DNA from: Cacajao melanocephalus
Taxonomy: Eukaryota > Chordata > Mammalia > Primates > Pitheciidae
Direction: 5' to 3'
Assembly (NCBI GenBank): GCA_963573385.1
Contig: CAUYLG010044546.1
Span: forward strand, 62,001-126,000
DNA length: 64,000 nucleotides
The notes under the pieces are model-generated. The model saw nothing but the letters and a program-made list of their open reading frames with translations. It was not told where the DNA came from and ran no database searches. A program made the position numbers and the translations under genes. This document shows, one piece after another, positions 1-16,329 of the stretch; position 1 is the first letter of the stretch, and every line of letters starts with the position of its first letter.

Positions 1-61
1 GCCCTCACAACAAAACCACACAAAAAGACTAAAAAAAAAAAAAAGAAAGAAAACGACACAA

Positions 62-300
62 CAATATTTATTATAAACATAGATGCAAAAATCTCAACAA
101 AATGCTAACAGAATCTATCACTTTAAAATAATTTTATGCTATGACCAAATGGGATTTATTCTAAGAATACAAAATCAGTTTAACATCTCAAAATCAGTCA
201 GTATAACAGACCATGTTTATAGATTACAGGATCAAAAACACATGATTATAAAAATAGGCGTTAAAAAAATAGACATTAAAGAAAAACATTTGGGAAAGTT
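62..300 (+). mobile_element. Old L1 fragment, part of the ORF2 reverse transcriptase
   Basis: The stretch follows the L1 ORF2 pattern around the reverse-transcriptase core: a start like 'atagatgcaaaaatctcaac', then the segment that normally reads 'ccaaatgggatttattc'. A 78-codon open frame at 83-319 is a chance survivor and is not a gene. The fragment ends where L1 5'UTR-like sequence begins, so it is either a separate older L1 or a rearranged piece of the next one. The bases before it are A-rich and cannot be assigned. Confidence 0.7.
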
Positions 301-1882
301 TTGTCACCAAAATGAATGAGTAGAAGCTTCACTGTCTGCCCCAACCCCAAGAAAGCCAAAAACAAATACCCAGCACCAAGATTATCACTAGCACTATCTC
401 AGAACTCAAGTCTAAGGATGAGACAATCCCTGGGGCCACAGAGAAGTGATAAAACTCCAAGCAGATGGTAAGAGTTTCAGGCTTCTATATTGATGATGCC
501 CCTTGTTTAATATACTAGGTACTGCACATGGAAAATCTTGCCCAGACTCATAGTTTCTACACTGGAAACAGTGGGATTGAGGTAGACAACCAACTTCCCC
601 ACCATCTGATGTTCCCTTTCAGGAGAACTGTTTCTGCCTCATTCAAGGAAAGCATTGAAAGTTCCTGCAGGGAAAAAAAAACCTTTTAGGGCAGCCAGAG
701 ACAAAGAGAGGAGGCAGGACTATCATCCCCAGCCCATAAAACTCTGCTCTGTATCTCCAAAAGAGCTGTTCAAAATGAGCTGTTCATCAGCATCATGCTA
801 TATGTAGAAGGCATGCTCCATTGGTCCCTGGGCACAAACCCTTAGATAGCCCTCCCACACAGCTGGGGTATCCTCTATGGGACCTCCCCCATATGGGACA
901 GACATTATTCCAAAAATTTTCTATAGCCAAGGCAAACTGGAGCTTAAGAGGCCATCCAGTGCCAAAAACGATGTAGTAATTTAGCACAAAGGAGATTCAA
1001 CAGGTAAATTGCAAAGAACTTCTAAATAAACATATCCAAGAAAAACAAAACAAGCCAGATAGAGAAGACTGGAATAAATAACTATTCAATATGAATATAT
1101 GCCCACAAGAAACAGCAACAAGTAGGCAACCATGACCTCCCCAAATGAACAAAGCAAGGAGTCAGCGACTGACCCTAATGAGATAGCAATGTGTGAGTCC
1201 CAGATCAACAATTCAAAATGGCAATTTTAAGAAAACTCATAGAACTCCAAGATAACATAGAACAATAACTTGGAAAACTATCAGATAAACTGAACAAAGA
1301 GGTTGAAATAAAGTAGTTAAACAAATCTCTGAAGTGAGGAATACGTTAGCTGAACTGAAAAATGCATTAGTGGCACTGACAGCAAAATGGATCAAGCTAA
1401 GAAAGAAAATAATGAGCTCAAAAATAGGCCATTTGAAAATACATAGAAGATAAAATAGAAAAGAAGGATGAAAAGGAATGAAGAAAGGATTACCTCAAAA
1501 GAGTAAATCTAGGAATCATTAATGTTCAAGAGGGAGTTGAGAAAGAGGAAGGGGTATAAAGACTATTCAAAGAAATAATAACAGAAAACTTCCCAAACAT
1601 AAAAATATAAATATTCAGTACAAGGAAAGTCAGAAATCACAACAGCTTCAACCCAAATAAGACTATCCCAAGGCATATAATAGTCAAATTCTCAAAAGTC
1701 AAGGACAAAGAGATAATCCTAAAAGCATTGAAGGAAAAGAAACAAATAACATATAAGGGATCTCAGATTCACCTGGAAATAGACTTCTCAACAGAAACCA
1801 TACAGGCCAGGAGGGAGGGGTATAACATATTTTTTTCCAAAGCAAAAAAAAAGCCAAGAAAGAATATTATACTTAACACAGC
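301..1882 (+). mobile_element. Old L1, 5' part (5'UTR and most of ORF1), interrupted
   Basis: The first 800 bases resemble the 5'UTR of older primate or mammalian L1 (L1M or L1PB type). From about 1130 the sequence follows the ORF1 pattern, including the C-terminal stretch around 1690-1880 that normally encodes the end of the RNA-binding protein. Many stops and frameshifts are present, so no protein is made. The element breaks at 1889 inside ORF1, where a younger antisense L1 sits, and resumes at 5243 with the next expected ORF1 bases. Confidence 0.75.
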
Positions 1883-3025
1883 TATCCTTCTTTTTATTAT
1901 TATACCAGAAGTTCTGGGGTACATGTGCAGGATCTACAGGTTTGTTACATAGGTATACACATGCCATGGTGGTTTGCTGCATCCATCACCCCATCATCCA
2001 CATTAGGTATTTCTCCTAATGCTGTCCCTCCCCTATCCCCCCACCCCATGCTATCCCTCCCCTAGCCGCCTACCTCCCAACAGGCCATGGTGTATGATAT
2101 TCCCCCTTCCTGTGTCCATATGTTCTCATTGTTCAACAACCACTTATGAGTGAGAACATACAGTGTTTGGTTTTCTGTTCTTGTGACAGTTTCCTGAGAA
2201 TGATGGTTTGCAGCTTTATCCATGTATGGCTGCAGTGTATTCCATGGTGTATATGTGCTACATTTTCTTTAACTGGTCTATCATTGATGGGCATTTGGGT
2301 TGGGTCCAAGTCTTTGCTATCATGAACAGTCTCACAGTAAATATGCATGTGCATGTGTCTTTATAGTAGAATGATTTATAATCTTTTGGGTATATACCCA
2401 GTAATGGGATTGCTGGGTCAAATGGCATTTCTAGTTCTAGATCCCTGAGGAATCATCACACTGTCTTCCACAATGGTTGAACTAATTTACACTCCCACCA
2501 ACAGTGTAAAAGCATTCCTATTTCTCCACATCCTCACCAGCATCTATTGTCTCCTGATTTTTTAATGATCACCATTCTAATTAGCATGAGATGGTATCTC
2601 AATGTGGTTTTGATTTGCATTTCTCTAATGATCAGTGATGATAAGCATTTTTTCATGTTTGTTGGCTGCATAAATGTTTTCTTTTGAGAAGTGTCTGTTC
2701 GTATTGCTTGCCCAGTTTTTGATGGTTTTTTTTTTCTTGCACATTTGTTTCTTTGTAGATTCTGGATATTAGCCCTTTGTCAGATGAGAAGATTGCAAAA
2801 TTTTTTTCCCTTTCTGTTGGTTGCCAGTTCACTCGATTGATAGTTTTGTTTGCTGTGCAGAAGCTCTTTAATTAGATCCCATTTGTCTATTGTGGCTTTT
2901 GTTGCCATTGTTTTTGGTGTTTTACCCATGAAGTCCTTGTCCATGCCTATATGTTGAATGGTATTGTCGTGGCTTTCTTCTAGGGTTTTTATGGTGTTAG
3001 GTCTTATGTTTAAATCTTTAATTCA

Positions 3026-3136
<111 letters not shown>

Positions 3137-3701
3137 TTATTTTTGTCAGGTTTGTCAAAGATCAGATGGTTGTAGATGTGTGGCATTATTTCTGAGGCCT
3201 CTGTTCTGTTCCATTGGTCTATATCTATTTTGGTACCAGTACCAGAATCAATTTTCTCAATCTTGATTCTTCCTATTCATGAGCATGGAATGTTTTTCCA
3301 TCTGTTTGTGTCCTCTCTTATTTTCTTGAGAAATTGTTTGTAGTTCTCCTTGAAGAGGACCTTCATATCTCTTGCTACTTGAATTCCTAAGTATTTTATT
3401 CTCTTTGTAGCAATTGTGAATGGCAGTTCACTCATGATTTGGCTCTCTGTTTGTCTGTTATTGGTGTATAGAAATGTTTGTGATTTTTACACATTTGATT
3501 TTGTATCCTGAGACTGCAGAAGTTGCTTATCAGCTTAAGGAGATTTTGGGGTGAGATGATGGGGTCTTCTAAATGTACAATTATGTCATCTGCAAATAGA
3601 GAAAATCTGACTTCCTCTTTTCCTAATTAAATATCCTTTATTTCTTTTTCTTGCCTGATTGCCCTGGCCAGAACTTCCAATACTATGTTGAATAGGAGTG
3701 A

Positions 3702-4004
<303 letters not shown>

Positions 4005-4566
4005 TCATAATGGACAAGCCTTTTGGATGTGTTGTTGGATTCAGTTTGCCAGTATTTTATCGAGAATTTTCGTATCAATGTTCATCATGGATATTGGCCT
4101 ATAATTTTCTTTTTTAGCTGTGTCTCTGCCAGATATGGCATTAGGATGATGTTGGTCATATAAAATCAGTTAGGGAAGATTCCCTCTTTTTCTATTGTTT
4201 GGAATAGTTTCAGAAGGAATGGTACCAGCTCCTCTTTGTACCTCTGGTAGAATTCAGTTATGAACCATCTTGTCCTGGACCTTTTTTGGTTGGTAGGCTA
4301 TTAATTACTGCATCAATTTCAGACCTTATTATTGGTCTATTCAGGGATTCAACTTCTTCCTGGTTTAGACTTTCGGGGGGTGCAGTTAGTGTCCAGGAAT
4401 TTATCCATTTCTTCTAGATTTACTGGTTTATTTGCATAGATGTGTCTATAGTGTTTTCTGATGGTAGTTTGTAGACTCTCACACAATAATAGTGGGAGAT
4501 TTTAACACCCCACTGTCAATATTAGACAGATGAACAAGACAGAAAATTAACAAGGATATCTAGGAC

Positions 4567-4848
4567 TTGAACTCAAATCTGAACCAAGCAGACCTAATAG
4601 ACATCTACAGAACTCTCCACCCAAAAGCCACAGAATATACATTCTTCTCAGCACCACATCACATTTATTCTAAAACTGACCACATAATTGGAAGCAAATT
4701 ACTCCTCAGCAAATGCAAAAGACCGGAAATCATAACATACAGTCTCTCAGACCACAGTGCAATCACATTAGAACTCAGGATTAAGAAATTCACTCAAAAC
4801 CACACTGCTACATGGAAAGAGAACAACCTGCTCCTGAATGACTACTGA
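4567..4848 (+). pseudogene. L1 ORF2 endonuclease C-terminal fragment (inverted arm)
   Basis: This 93-codon open frame matches the C-terminal half of the L1 endonuclease domain. It has the 'LSDHSAITLEL' segment, with the conserved S-D-H motif of apurinic-type endonucleases, and the 'YSKTDHIIG' segment before it. It belongs to the inverted 5' arm of the L1 insertion, which is why it reads on the plus strand while the rest of the element is on the minus strand. A short second frame at 4861-5061 continues the protein after a stop. Confidence 0.8.
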
Positions 4849-5242
4849 ATAAATAATGAAATGAAAGCAGAAATAAAGATGTCCTTCAAAACCAATGAGA
4901 ATGAAGACACAATGTACCAGAATCTCTGGGACACATTTAAAGCAGTGTATAGAGGGAAATTTATAGCACTAAATGCCCACAAGAGAAATAAGGAAAGATC
5001 TAAAATCAACACCCTAATGTCACAATTAAAAGAACTAGAGGAGCAAGATCAAACAGATTGAAAAGCTAGCAGAAGAAATAACTAAGATCAGAGCAGAACT
5101 GAAGGAGATAGAGACGCAAAAGACCCTTAAAAAAATCAATGAATCCAGGAGCTGGTTTTTTGAAAAGATCAGCAAAATAGATAAACTGCTAGCCAGACTA
5201 ATAAAGAATACAAGAGAGAAATCAAATCGATGCAATATCCTT

Positions 5243-7965
5243 ATATGAAGGAGATATAAAGTCTTTCCCAAGCAAATAACAACTAAGGGAACTAATCACC
5301 ACAAAGCCCGTCTTACAAGTAATGCTAAAGAGAATTCTTTGATCTGAAGGAAAAAACAGTACTTTGCTAAAAGAAAGCATTTGAAGATATAAAACTCACT
5401 GATAAAAGCAAGTATACAGACCAACTCACAATAATCTAATACTGTAATTGTGGTGTATAATCCACTCATATGTTCAGTATGAAGATGAAAAGGTAAATCT
5501 CTTAAAAATAATAGTAATTACAGCAATTGTTAAGAAATAGGCCATATAAAATCCAAACCGAGAAAACAAAAAGTCACAATGTCAGGGGATGGAGCTATGG
5601 TGAAATGGTTTTTAGTTTTTTCTTTGTTCCTATTCCTATTCTGTAATCAAGGATAAATTGTCATCTGTTTAAAAACACCCAACAACTCAACAAACTGGGT
5701 ATAAAAGGAACATACCTCAAAACAATAAAGGATATATATGGCAAACCCAAAGTTAACATCATGCTGAATAAGAAAAAATTGAAGGCCTTTTCTCTAAGAT
5801 CTGGAACAAGAAAAGGATGCTGATTTTCACTGCCTTTATTCAACGAAATAGTGGAAGCCCTTGCCAGAGCAATCAGACAAGAGAAAGAATAAAGGACATC
5901 CAACTTAGAAAGGAAGAAATCAAATTATCCTTGTTCATAGATGACATAATCTTATATTTAGAAAAACTTAAGGATGCCATCAAAAATGATTAGAACTGAT
6001 AAATTTAGTAAGGTTGCAGAATACAAAATTAGCACACAAAAATTCTTAACGTTTAAATCTGACAACAGCGAACAATCTGAAAAAGAAATCGAGAAACCAA
6101 TCCTATTTATAATTGATACAAAAATTACAAAATACCTAGGAATATATTTAACCAAAGAAGTGAAAGTTCTCTACACTGAAAAATATATAACATTGATGAG
6201 AGAAATTGAAGAGGCTACAAGAAAAAGGAAAGAGATTTAATGCTCATAGATTGAAAACTAATATTTTTTAAATGTCAATACTATCCAAAATGATTTGCAA
6301 ATTTAATACACCCCCTATCAAAATATCAATGACAGAAATAGAAAAAAAAATCCTAAAATTTGCATGAAACCGCAAAAGACTCCAAATAGTCAAAGTAATC
6401 CTGAGCCAAAAGAACAAACTGGAGGCATGATACAACCAGACTTCAAAACATACTACACACCCATAATAACCAATCTACATGATATTGCTATGAAAACAAA
6501 CACATAGACAAATGGGACAGAACAGAGAACTCAGAAATAAATCCACACATTTACATCTCACTCATTTTTAACAAAGGTGCCAAGAATGTACATTGGGGAA
6601 AAGAGAATCTCTTCAATAAATGGTGCTAGGAAAACCAGATAACCTTATGCAGAAAAATGAAGTGAGACCCTCTTGTTCACCACATATGTAAATCTAATCA
6701 AAATGAATTACAGACTTAATTAAATGTAAGACAGGAAGCTGTGAAACCAGTAAAAGCAACCTTTTTGAAATGCTATAGCACATTGGTCTGAGTAAAGATT
6801 TTTTGGGGGGTAAGACCTCAAAAGCACAGAAAACAAAAGGAAAAATAGACAAATGAGATTACATTAAGCTAAATAGCTTCTGAACAGCAAAGAAAACCAT
6901 CACAAAATGAAGAGACAATTTACAGACTATGAGAAAATATTTGCAAACTGTTCATCTGACAAGGGATTAATAACCAGAATATATAAGGAATTCAAACACA
7001 TATCAAAAAAAAGCTCTGATTTAAAAACATGCAAAAAGACCTGATAGACATTTTTCAAAAAATATATATCTACAAATGGCCAAGAGGTATACGGAAAAAA
7101 AAAGTACATCATCACTAATCATGATGCAAATCAAAACCACAATGAGATATCTCCAGCTAAAACGGCTATTATCAAAAAGTCAGAAAATAACAAATTCTGA
7201 AGAGAATGCAGAGTAAGCATAATGCCTGTATATCATTGGTGGGAAGGCAAACCAGTGTAGTCATTACAGAAAGGTATGGAGTTTCTTTAAAAACTAAAAA
7301 CAGAACTACCACATGATCCAGCAATCCCACCACTGGTTTTATATTCGAAAGTAAGGAGATCAGTATATCAAAGAGATATCTGCACTCCCACATTTATTGC
7401 AGCACTCTCATGTTTATCAGAGTCTCCAGGACACAGAACAAACCTAAGTGTCCACCAGGTGTGAATGGATAAAGAAAATATAGTAGGTATACACAATGGA
7501 ATATTATTCAGCTGAAAAAAAGAATAAAATCTTGTCATTTGCAGCAACAGAAATGGAACTGGAGGTCCTTGTGAGCACAGAGAGGCAAATATTACACGTT
7601 CTCAGTCACAACTGGGAGCTAAAACACTGGATCTCATGGAGGCAGGAAACAGAATGGTGGTTACTAGAAGCTGGAAAGAGAAAGGGAGAGGAGAGGATAA
7701 AGAGAAGTTGATTAAATGGTACAAAAGTACAGTAAGATAGAAAAAATAAGTTCTAATATTTGAAAATATAGTGGGAAAATAATGATTTATTCTACATTTC
7801 AAAATAGCTAGAAGAGAAGAATTGTAATGTTTCCAACACAAAAGATAAATGCTTCAGCTGATCAATATCTCAATTATCCTGATTTGACCATTGCACATTG
7901 TATACGGATATAAAAATATATGTACCCCATAAATATGTATAACTATTATAAATCAATTTTAAAAA
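5243..7965 (+). mobile_element. Old L1, continuation (ORF1 end, inter-ORF, ORF2 3' half, 3'UTR)
   Basis: The sequence resumes with the ORF1 tail ('gaaggagatataaagt' pattern) and the ORF1-ORF2 spacer, to about 5675. It then jumps to the reverse-transcriptase part of ORF2, so roughly the first half of ORF2 is missing. It runs on to the ORF2 end near 7490-7720 ('tggaatattattcagc' pattern) and a 3'UTR ending near 7965 with the 'cccataaatatgtataact' pattern of L1MA/L1MB elements. All frames are broken; the longest relics are 5974-6240 and 7496-7711. Confidence 0.8.
5974..6240 (+). pseudogene. L1 ORF2 fragment
   Basis: This 88-codon open frame corresponds to the part of L1 ORF2 downstream of the reverse-transcriptase core. 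The recognisable segment is 'KYLGIYLTKEVK', which in intact L1 is K-Y-L-G-I-x-L. It is bounded by stops and is a remnant of the old L1. Confidence 0.65.
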
Positions 7966-7969
7966 GAAT

Positions 7970-9195
7970 GAATTTGGACTCCTACCACACATGATGCACA
8001 AATATTAACTAATAATCATCACATACATGTAAATACTAAAAATATAAACGTCTTAAGAAAAAATAGTAGTAAAATTTGCGACCTTGGGTTAGGCAATAGT
8101 TTCTTAGACAAAACACTAAAAGCACAAATAGAAGAAAAAAAAAGATTAATTGAAATTCATTATAATTAAAAATTATTTTATCTGTAAAGAATACCATAAA
8201 GAAAGTGAAAACACACAGAAGGAGAGAAAATATTCATGAATCATATATCTATTAATAGCTTGTATTCAGAAGAATATACAAGGAGCTTTTGCAACTCCAT
8301 AATAATGAGACAAATGACACAACTAACAAATAGGCCAAGCATCTGAATAAACATTTCCCCAAATAAGACACAAAAATGGTTTATAAACACACAAGAATAT
8401 GCTTTATCATTTAGGCTAGGCTTTACAGAACTACAAATGAGTATCACAATGATATACCACTTTATATCTACCAGGATGACTAAAATTAAAGCATAGAGAA
8501 TAACAAGCGTTGATAAGGATGTGAAAAAATTGAAAAACTTTATCTTACTGGCAGGAATATAAAATTGTATAATTGCTTTGCAAAACAGTTTGAGTTCCTC
8601 AAAAAAGTAAACATAGAGTTTCCATATGATCCAGGAATTCCACTCCTATGTATATACTGAAGAGAAATAAAAACACACATCTGCCAAAAATAAAATTTGT
8701 GTACAAATCTTCATAATAACATGATTCATAATAACCAAAAAGCGAGATCAGCCCAAATATTCATTAACTGAACAAGCACAAAACAAAATGGGGCATAGCT
8801 ATGCAAAGCAATATTATTTGGAAATAAAAAGAACGAAGCACTGATTCATGCTCTAAAGTGAATATACTTTAAAAGCATTATGCTAAGTAAAAGAAGCCTG
8901 TCACAAACACCACATATCATATGATTTCATTTCAAATATATATAATCATATAATATGTGGCAATACAAAATGAGTGAGAATAGATTAGTGGTTTCCATGA
9001 GGTAGAGGGAGGAAAGATTAGGAAATGACTACTAACAGAAAGGGGGTTTCCTTCCGGAGTGAAGAAATGTTCTAAAATGGGACAGAAGTAATGGTACCAT
9101 AACCTTGTAAACATACTTAAATGACCATATTGTACATTTTTAAAGGGTATGTTTTATAGTATGTAAATCGTATCTTAACTTTTTTATGCAAAAAA
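7970..9195 (+). mobile_element. Old L1 3' end (L1MB/L1MC type)
   Basis: Right after the previous L1 tail, the sequence goes back to the ORF2 C-terminal region ('tttggactcctaccacac' pattern), passes through the usual ORF2 end and 3'UTR, and stops near 9195 with the 'ttaaagggtatgttttat' pattern of old L1 tails. It is a separate 5'-truncated copy in the same orientation. No target duplication is visible, and all frames are broken. Confidence 0.75.
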
Positions 9196-10739
<1,544 letters not shown>

Positions 10740-11169
10740 ACACCAAAAAAGAAAACCACAAGAGTAGCTTTGCCCTATTGCATATTTTAAAATACTGTAA
10801 AACTTATACAATCAAAATCATATGTTACTAATACATAAATAAACAAATATGCCAGGAAATAGCACAAAACAGCCCAGAAATAATCCCAACCAAATATGAA
10901 AAGTTAGAATGTTCTAGAAGTAGCATCTCAAACCACTGGGACAAAGATACACACTAAATTGTCCTGGAACGACTAGTTAACTATTTAGAAAAAGACAAAA
11001 TTGTATTTTTACTTCAAACCACAAACTAGAAAAAGTTACAATTGGATCAGGGACCTAAATGAAATAAATTAAACTGATTAAGCTCAAAGTCAGGCACTCA
11101 CTATTGGTCTCCTTAACTGGAGGGTGTGTAGAAATTACAGTTGAATTTAACTTTTGCGTAGAGAAAGCC

Positions 11170-11494
11170 TTTTTTTTCCTTTTTTCGTTCTTTCTTTTCT
11201 TTTCTTTTTTTCTGAGATAGGGTTTTGCTCTGTTGCCCAGGTCAGAGTGCAGTGGTGCAATCTCAGCTTACTGCAACCTCTGCTTCCCAGGCTCAAGCAA
11301 CCCTCCCACCTCAGCCTCCTGAGTAGCTGGGACTGTTTGTGCACACCATCAGAATCAGCTAAATTTTTAAATTTTTTTTGTAGAGACAAAGATCTCATTA
11401 TATTGTCCAGGCTGGTGTTGAACTCCTGGGCTTAAGTGATCCTTCCACCTTAGCCTCCCAAACTGTTGAGATCACAGGCATGAGCAACCGCACC
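11170..11494 (-). mobile_element. Alu, antisense
   Basis: A long T-rich tail at 11170-11212 is followed by the antisense Alu order: 'gcccaggtcagagtgcagtg', the centre, then the left monomer ending 'gagcaaccgcacc'. Divergence suggests an AluJ or old AluS copy. It interrupts the old L1. Confidence 0.9.
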
Positions 11495-11825
11495 TTTCTA
11501 CTTAGGATTCAAAATTCAGAGGGAACAAAAGATTGCTATATTTGACTACATACATTGTTTAAAGTATTTGAATGACAAAACAAACATAAAATAAATATAA
11601 AAGTAAAAAGACATTAACAAACTGGGAGAAAATCTTTGTAAAATATATCACAAATACATAATATCCCCAATATACATAGAACTCTTAAAAACTGAAAGAC
11701 AAAGAACCAAGTATCTGATGGAAAAATGGAGGAAAGGTAGAAAAACAACTCAAATAAAAAGCGAAAAGCAGCCCTTTAAACAGGCGAAAAGATATTCAAA
11801 CTCACTTATAATTAAAGAAACATTA

Positions 11826-12092
11826 AGCCAGGAGCTATGATTTACATCTGTAATCCCAGCACTTTGGGAGTCTGAGGAGTGCAGATCCCTCAAGCCCAAG
11901 AGTCAGAGACCAGCCTGGGCAACACAGCGAAACCTCACCTCTTAAAAAAATACAAAAAATTAGCCCAGCGTAGTGGCACATTTCTGTAGTCCCAGCTACC
12001 TAGTAGGCTGCTTAGTAGTAGCTACAGTGAGCTGTGATCAGCCTGGACAACAGGAGTGAGACCCTGTCTCAAGAAAAAAAAAGAAAAAGAAA
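11826..12092 (+). mobile_element. Alu, sense, diverged (AluJ-like)
   Basis: The sense Alu reads from 'gccaggagctatgatttaca' through both monomers to an A-rich tail 'aagaaaaaaaaagaaaaag'. The right monomer has an internal deletion. The flanks 'aagaaacattaa' and 'aagaaatgttaa' look like a diverged target duplication. Confidence 0.88.
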
Positions 12093-12229
12093 TGTTAATT
12101 AACACTTAAATATTAATTTTGCACCAATTGGTTAATTGAAAATTGTACAAGTATGACAATCCACTCTCTTGGTGATGTTGTGAAGAAACAAGTACTCTTA
12201 TGCATTTCTAAGAATGAAAACTGGTATAA

Positions 12230-12562
12230 TTTTTTTTTTTTTTTTTTTAAGACAGAGTCTCACCCTGCTGCCCAGGCTGGAGTGCAATGGTGCGATATCA
12301 GCTCACTGCAACCTCGGCTCACTGCAACCTTGGCTTACTGCCACCTCTGCCTCCCAGGTTCAAGTGATTCTCCTGCCTCAGCCTCCCATGTAGCTGTGAT
12401 TATAGGCGCGCCATCACGCCCAGCTAATTTTTTGTATCTTTAGTAGATACGGGGTTTCACCATGTTGGCCAGGCTGGCCTTGAACTCCTGGCCTCGTGAT
12501 CCTCCTGCCTCAGCCTCCCGAAGTGCTGGGATTGATTACAGGTGTGGGCCACCACACCAAGC
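12230..12562 (-). mobile_element. Alu, antisense, with internal triplication
   Basis: An antisense Alu with a pure T-tail and flanking 'ctggtataa' at 12221-12229 and 12563-12571. A 16-base unit of the Alu (12301-12316) is repeated at 12317-12332 and, with changes, at 12333-12348. The rest follows the AluS pattern. Confidence 0.93.
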
Positions 12563-13215
12563 CTGGTATAACTTTTAAAGGAGGATTTAGCAATATCTAA
12601 TAAAACAACTTATGCACTTACTGTTGACTCCTGAAATTATCCTGCACTTACACTTCCAACAATATGAAAAAATATATTTAATGTTATTCATTATAGCATT
12701 GTTTGTAACCATACTTGGAAAACAATCTAAATGCCTATATGAGGAGAATGGGTGAGTAAACTATGGCACCCACAAAGTAGAATACTATACAGCTATAAAA
12801 AAATTATGAGGCAAAACTCTATGAACTGATAGAGAGTGATTTCCAAGATATACAATCAAATGGAAAAGCAAAGTGCAAAAGTGTACCTATAGTATATGCT
12901 GCCTTTTATATAAAAATAATTAGGACACAACAAAAAATATAGGTATCTGCTCATTTGTGTGAAATGGTACACCAAAAGAATAAACTAGAATCTAATGAGC
13001 AAGATCACCTGTAGAGAGTAGGTAGAAGCAGGTGGAGAAAATTGGGAAATGAGAATGAAGGAGGAGGAAGAATGGGATGGGGAATGGCACTTCTCTGAGT
13101 ATACCTTCTCCTGGATTGGAGCATTTGACCCCAACTACCTCATTGCTAAATTTTATCATTTGATGTTTCCTTTTTTTTTTTTTTTTGTAATTTATCTCAC
13201 TGAAAGAACTGATTT

Positions 13216-15122
<1,907 letters not shown>

Positions 15123-15134
15123 AAGAACTGATCT

Positions 15135-15617
15135 TTATTGCCTATTATTATCAATGTTCTAAGAAGGACCCAGAAAGGATCTGTTTATCTAACTGATTCT
15201 TATACAGATTTCCATATAGTTATCCTGTTTTACCTCACCTGGCCCTCCCTCAACACCTTCAGAGCCATTTGATGCCTGGAGCCCTGAGGCTTCTGTGGTT
15301 CTGTCCTACAATTCATCTGGGACACTTTCTCTTAACTTAGGTTCCAGTTTTCTTCGGTTTGCTATGTGCATCTATTTTCTGGCCTCAAAAATTTATCTTC
15401 TCTTCTGTACCTTTTGTTCATGTGAGTTTACCTATTTCTTATCCCTCAGGCATGACTCTAGTGGAGCTTTGGAAAAAGTGGAGATTAACCTGAATTTTGT
15501 GTTTATTTCTGATGGGCTCAGAGGTAGTGAGAGTACTTTAACAAGGTGATCAATGGCAGAGATCCTGAGATAAAGAAATTCCACTGATTTCTTGAGTTTA
15601 CAGTGTTCCTGTTGTGA
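15135..15617. other. Non-repeat sequence
   Basis: No convincing coding frame: the 84-codon frame at 15295-15549 has no recognised domain and no start or splice context. No repeat was recognised. Confidence 0.45.
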
Positions 15618-15832
15618 GGCGGTAGAGCTTAGTGTTTCAGAGCACGGGCTCTCCAGTTTCCAAACTGCATAGCCTCTATGCCTAAAGTGCCTCAGAATTA
15701 AAATGGATATAATTATGGTACATACCTGATAAGTTTCTTTTGAGAGTTAAATGACTTAATAGCTGTCAAAAACACTGAGAGGAGTCCCAGCCACAACATA
15801 GTTATTCACTAAGTATTAGTTTTTATTACTTT
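15618..15832 (+). mobile_element. MIR
   Basis: The order of motifs matches a sense MIR: a tRNA-like head ('ggtagagcttagtg', 'agagcacgggctctccag'), then 'cctcagaattaaaatgg', then the 3' part with 'gagagttaaatgactt' and 'tattcactaagtattag'. MIRs are tRNA-derived SINEs common to mammals. Confidence 0.8.
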
Positions 15833-16082
15833 TACCAGAAAGCTCAAAGAACAGCAGCAATTACATCTATCCTCAACCAGCCCAACCAACCAACCCACTG
15901 AAACCAAGACAGTATCATGAGGTTTACTGTCATTTGTGCTGTGAAGTGTTAAACACTCAATGCCATCTCACCAGTTTTCAATTTGGTGCCTAATTTTCTG
16001 ATATTGATGGTGATATATTTAACTGCTACAAGGAAAATATATGTAGTCCATTTTCTGCTTATTTAGTTAATTTGTTTCTAAT

Positions 16083-16260
16083 CAATTCACTATGTATTCA
16101 TTGATTATACAAAGCACTGAGTTAAGTATATTGGGGGATAGAAAAATTTATAATTGTGACTGCTTTCCAGGAGCACATAAGAAGTGATAACATAATCAAT
16201 GAAAAACTACATTTTATAAAAGGTTTGAATAATAGTAAATGGGTAAAAATAGAATAAATA
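16083..16260 (-). mobile_element. Possible L2 3' end, antisense
   Basis: The pattern 'cactatgtattcattgatta', then 'aaagcactgagttaagta', then 'tgctttccaggagcacata' is what a worn antisense L2 3' end looks like. It is too diverged for certainty. Confidence 0.45.
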
Positions 16261-16329
16261 GAGGCAATATAGGATTATTAAAATCTATTTGGAAAAGTGA
16301 GTCATACTATTTCCATTGAAACCTTTCCT

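Larger units (their letters stand above)
10740..13168 (+). mobile_element. Old L1 3' portion (L1ME/L1M4 type), split by three Alus
   Basis: Four segments read in order as one old sense L1: 10740-11169, 11495-11825, 12093-12229 and 12572-13168. They run from late ORF2 ('agcccagaaataatcccaa' pattern) to the 3'UTR. The intervening blocks are Alus in both orientations. The element is too diverged for a sure subfamily name, and no protein frame survives. Confidence 0.7.
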
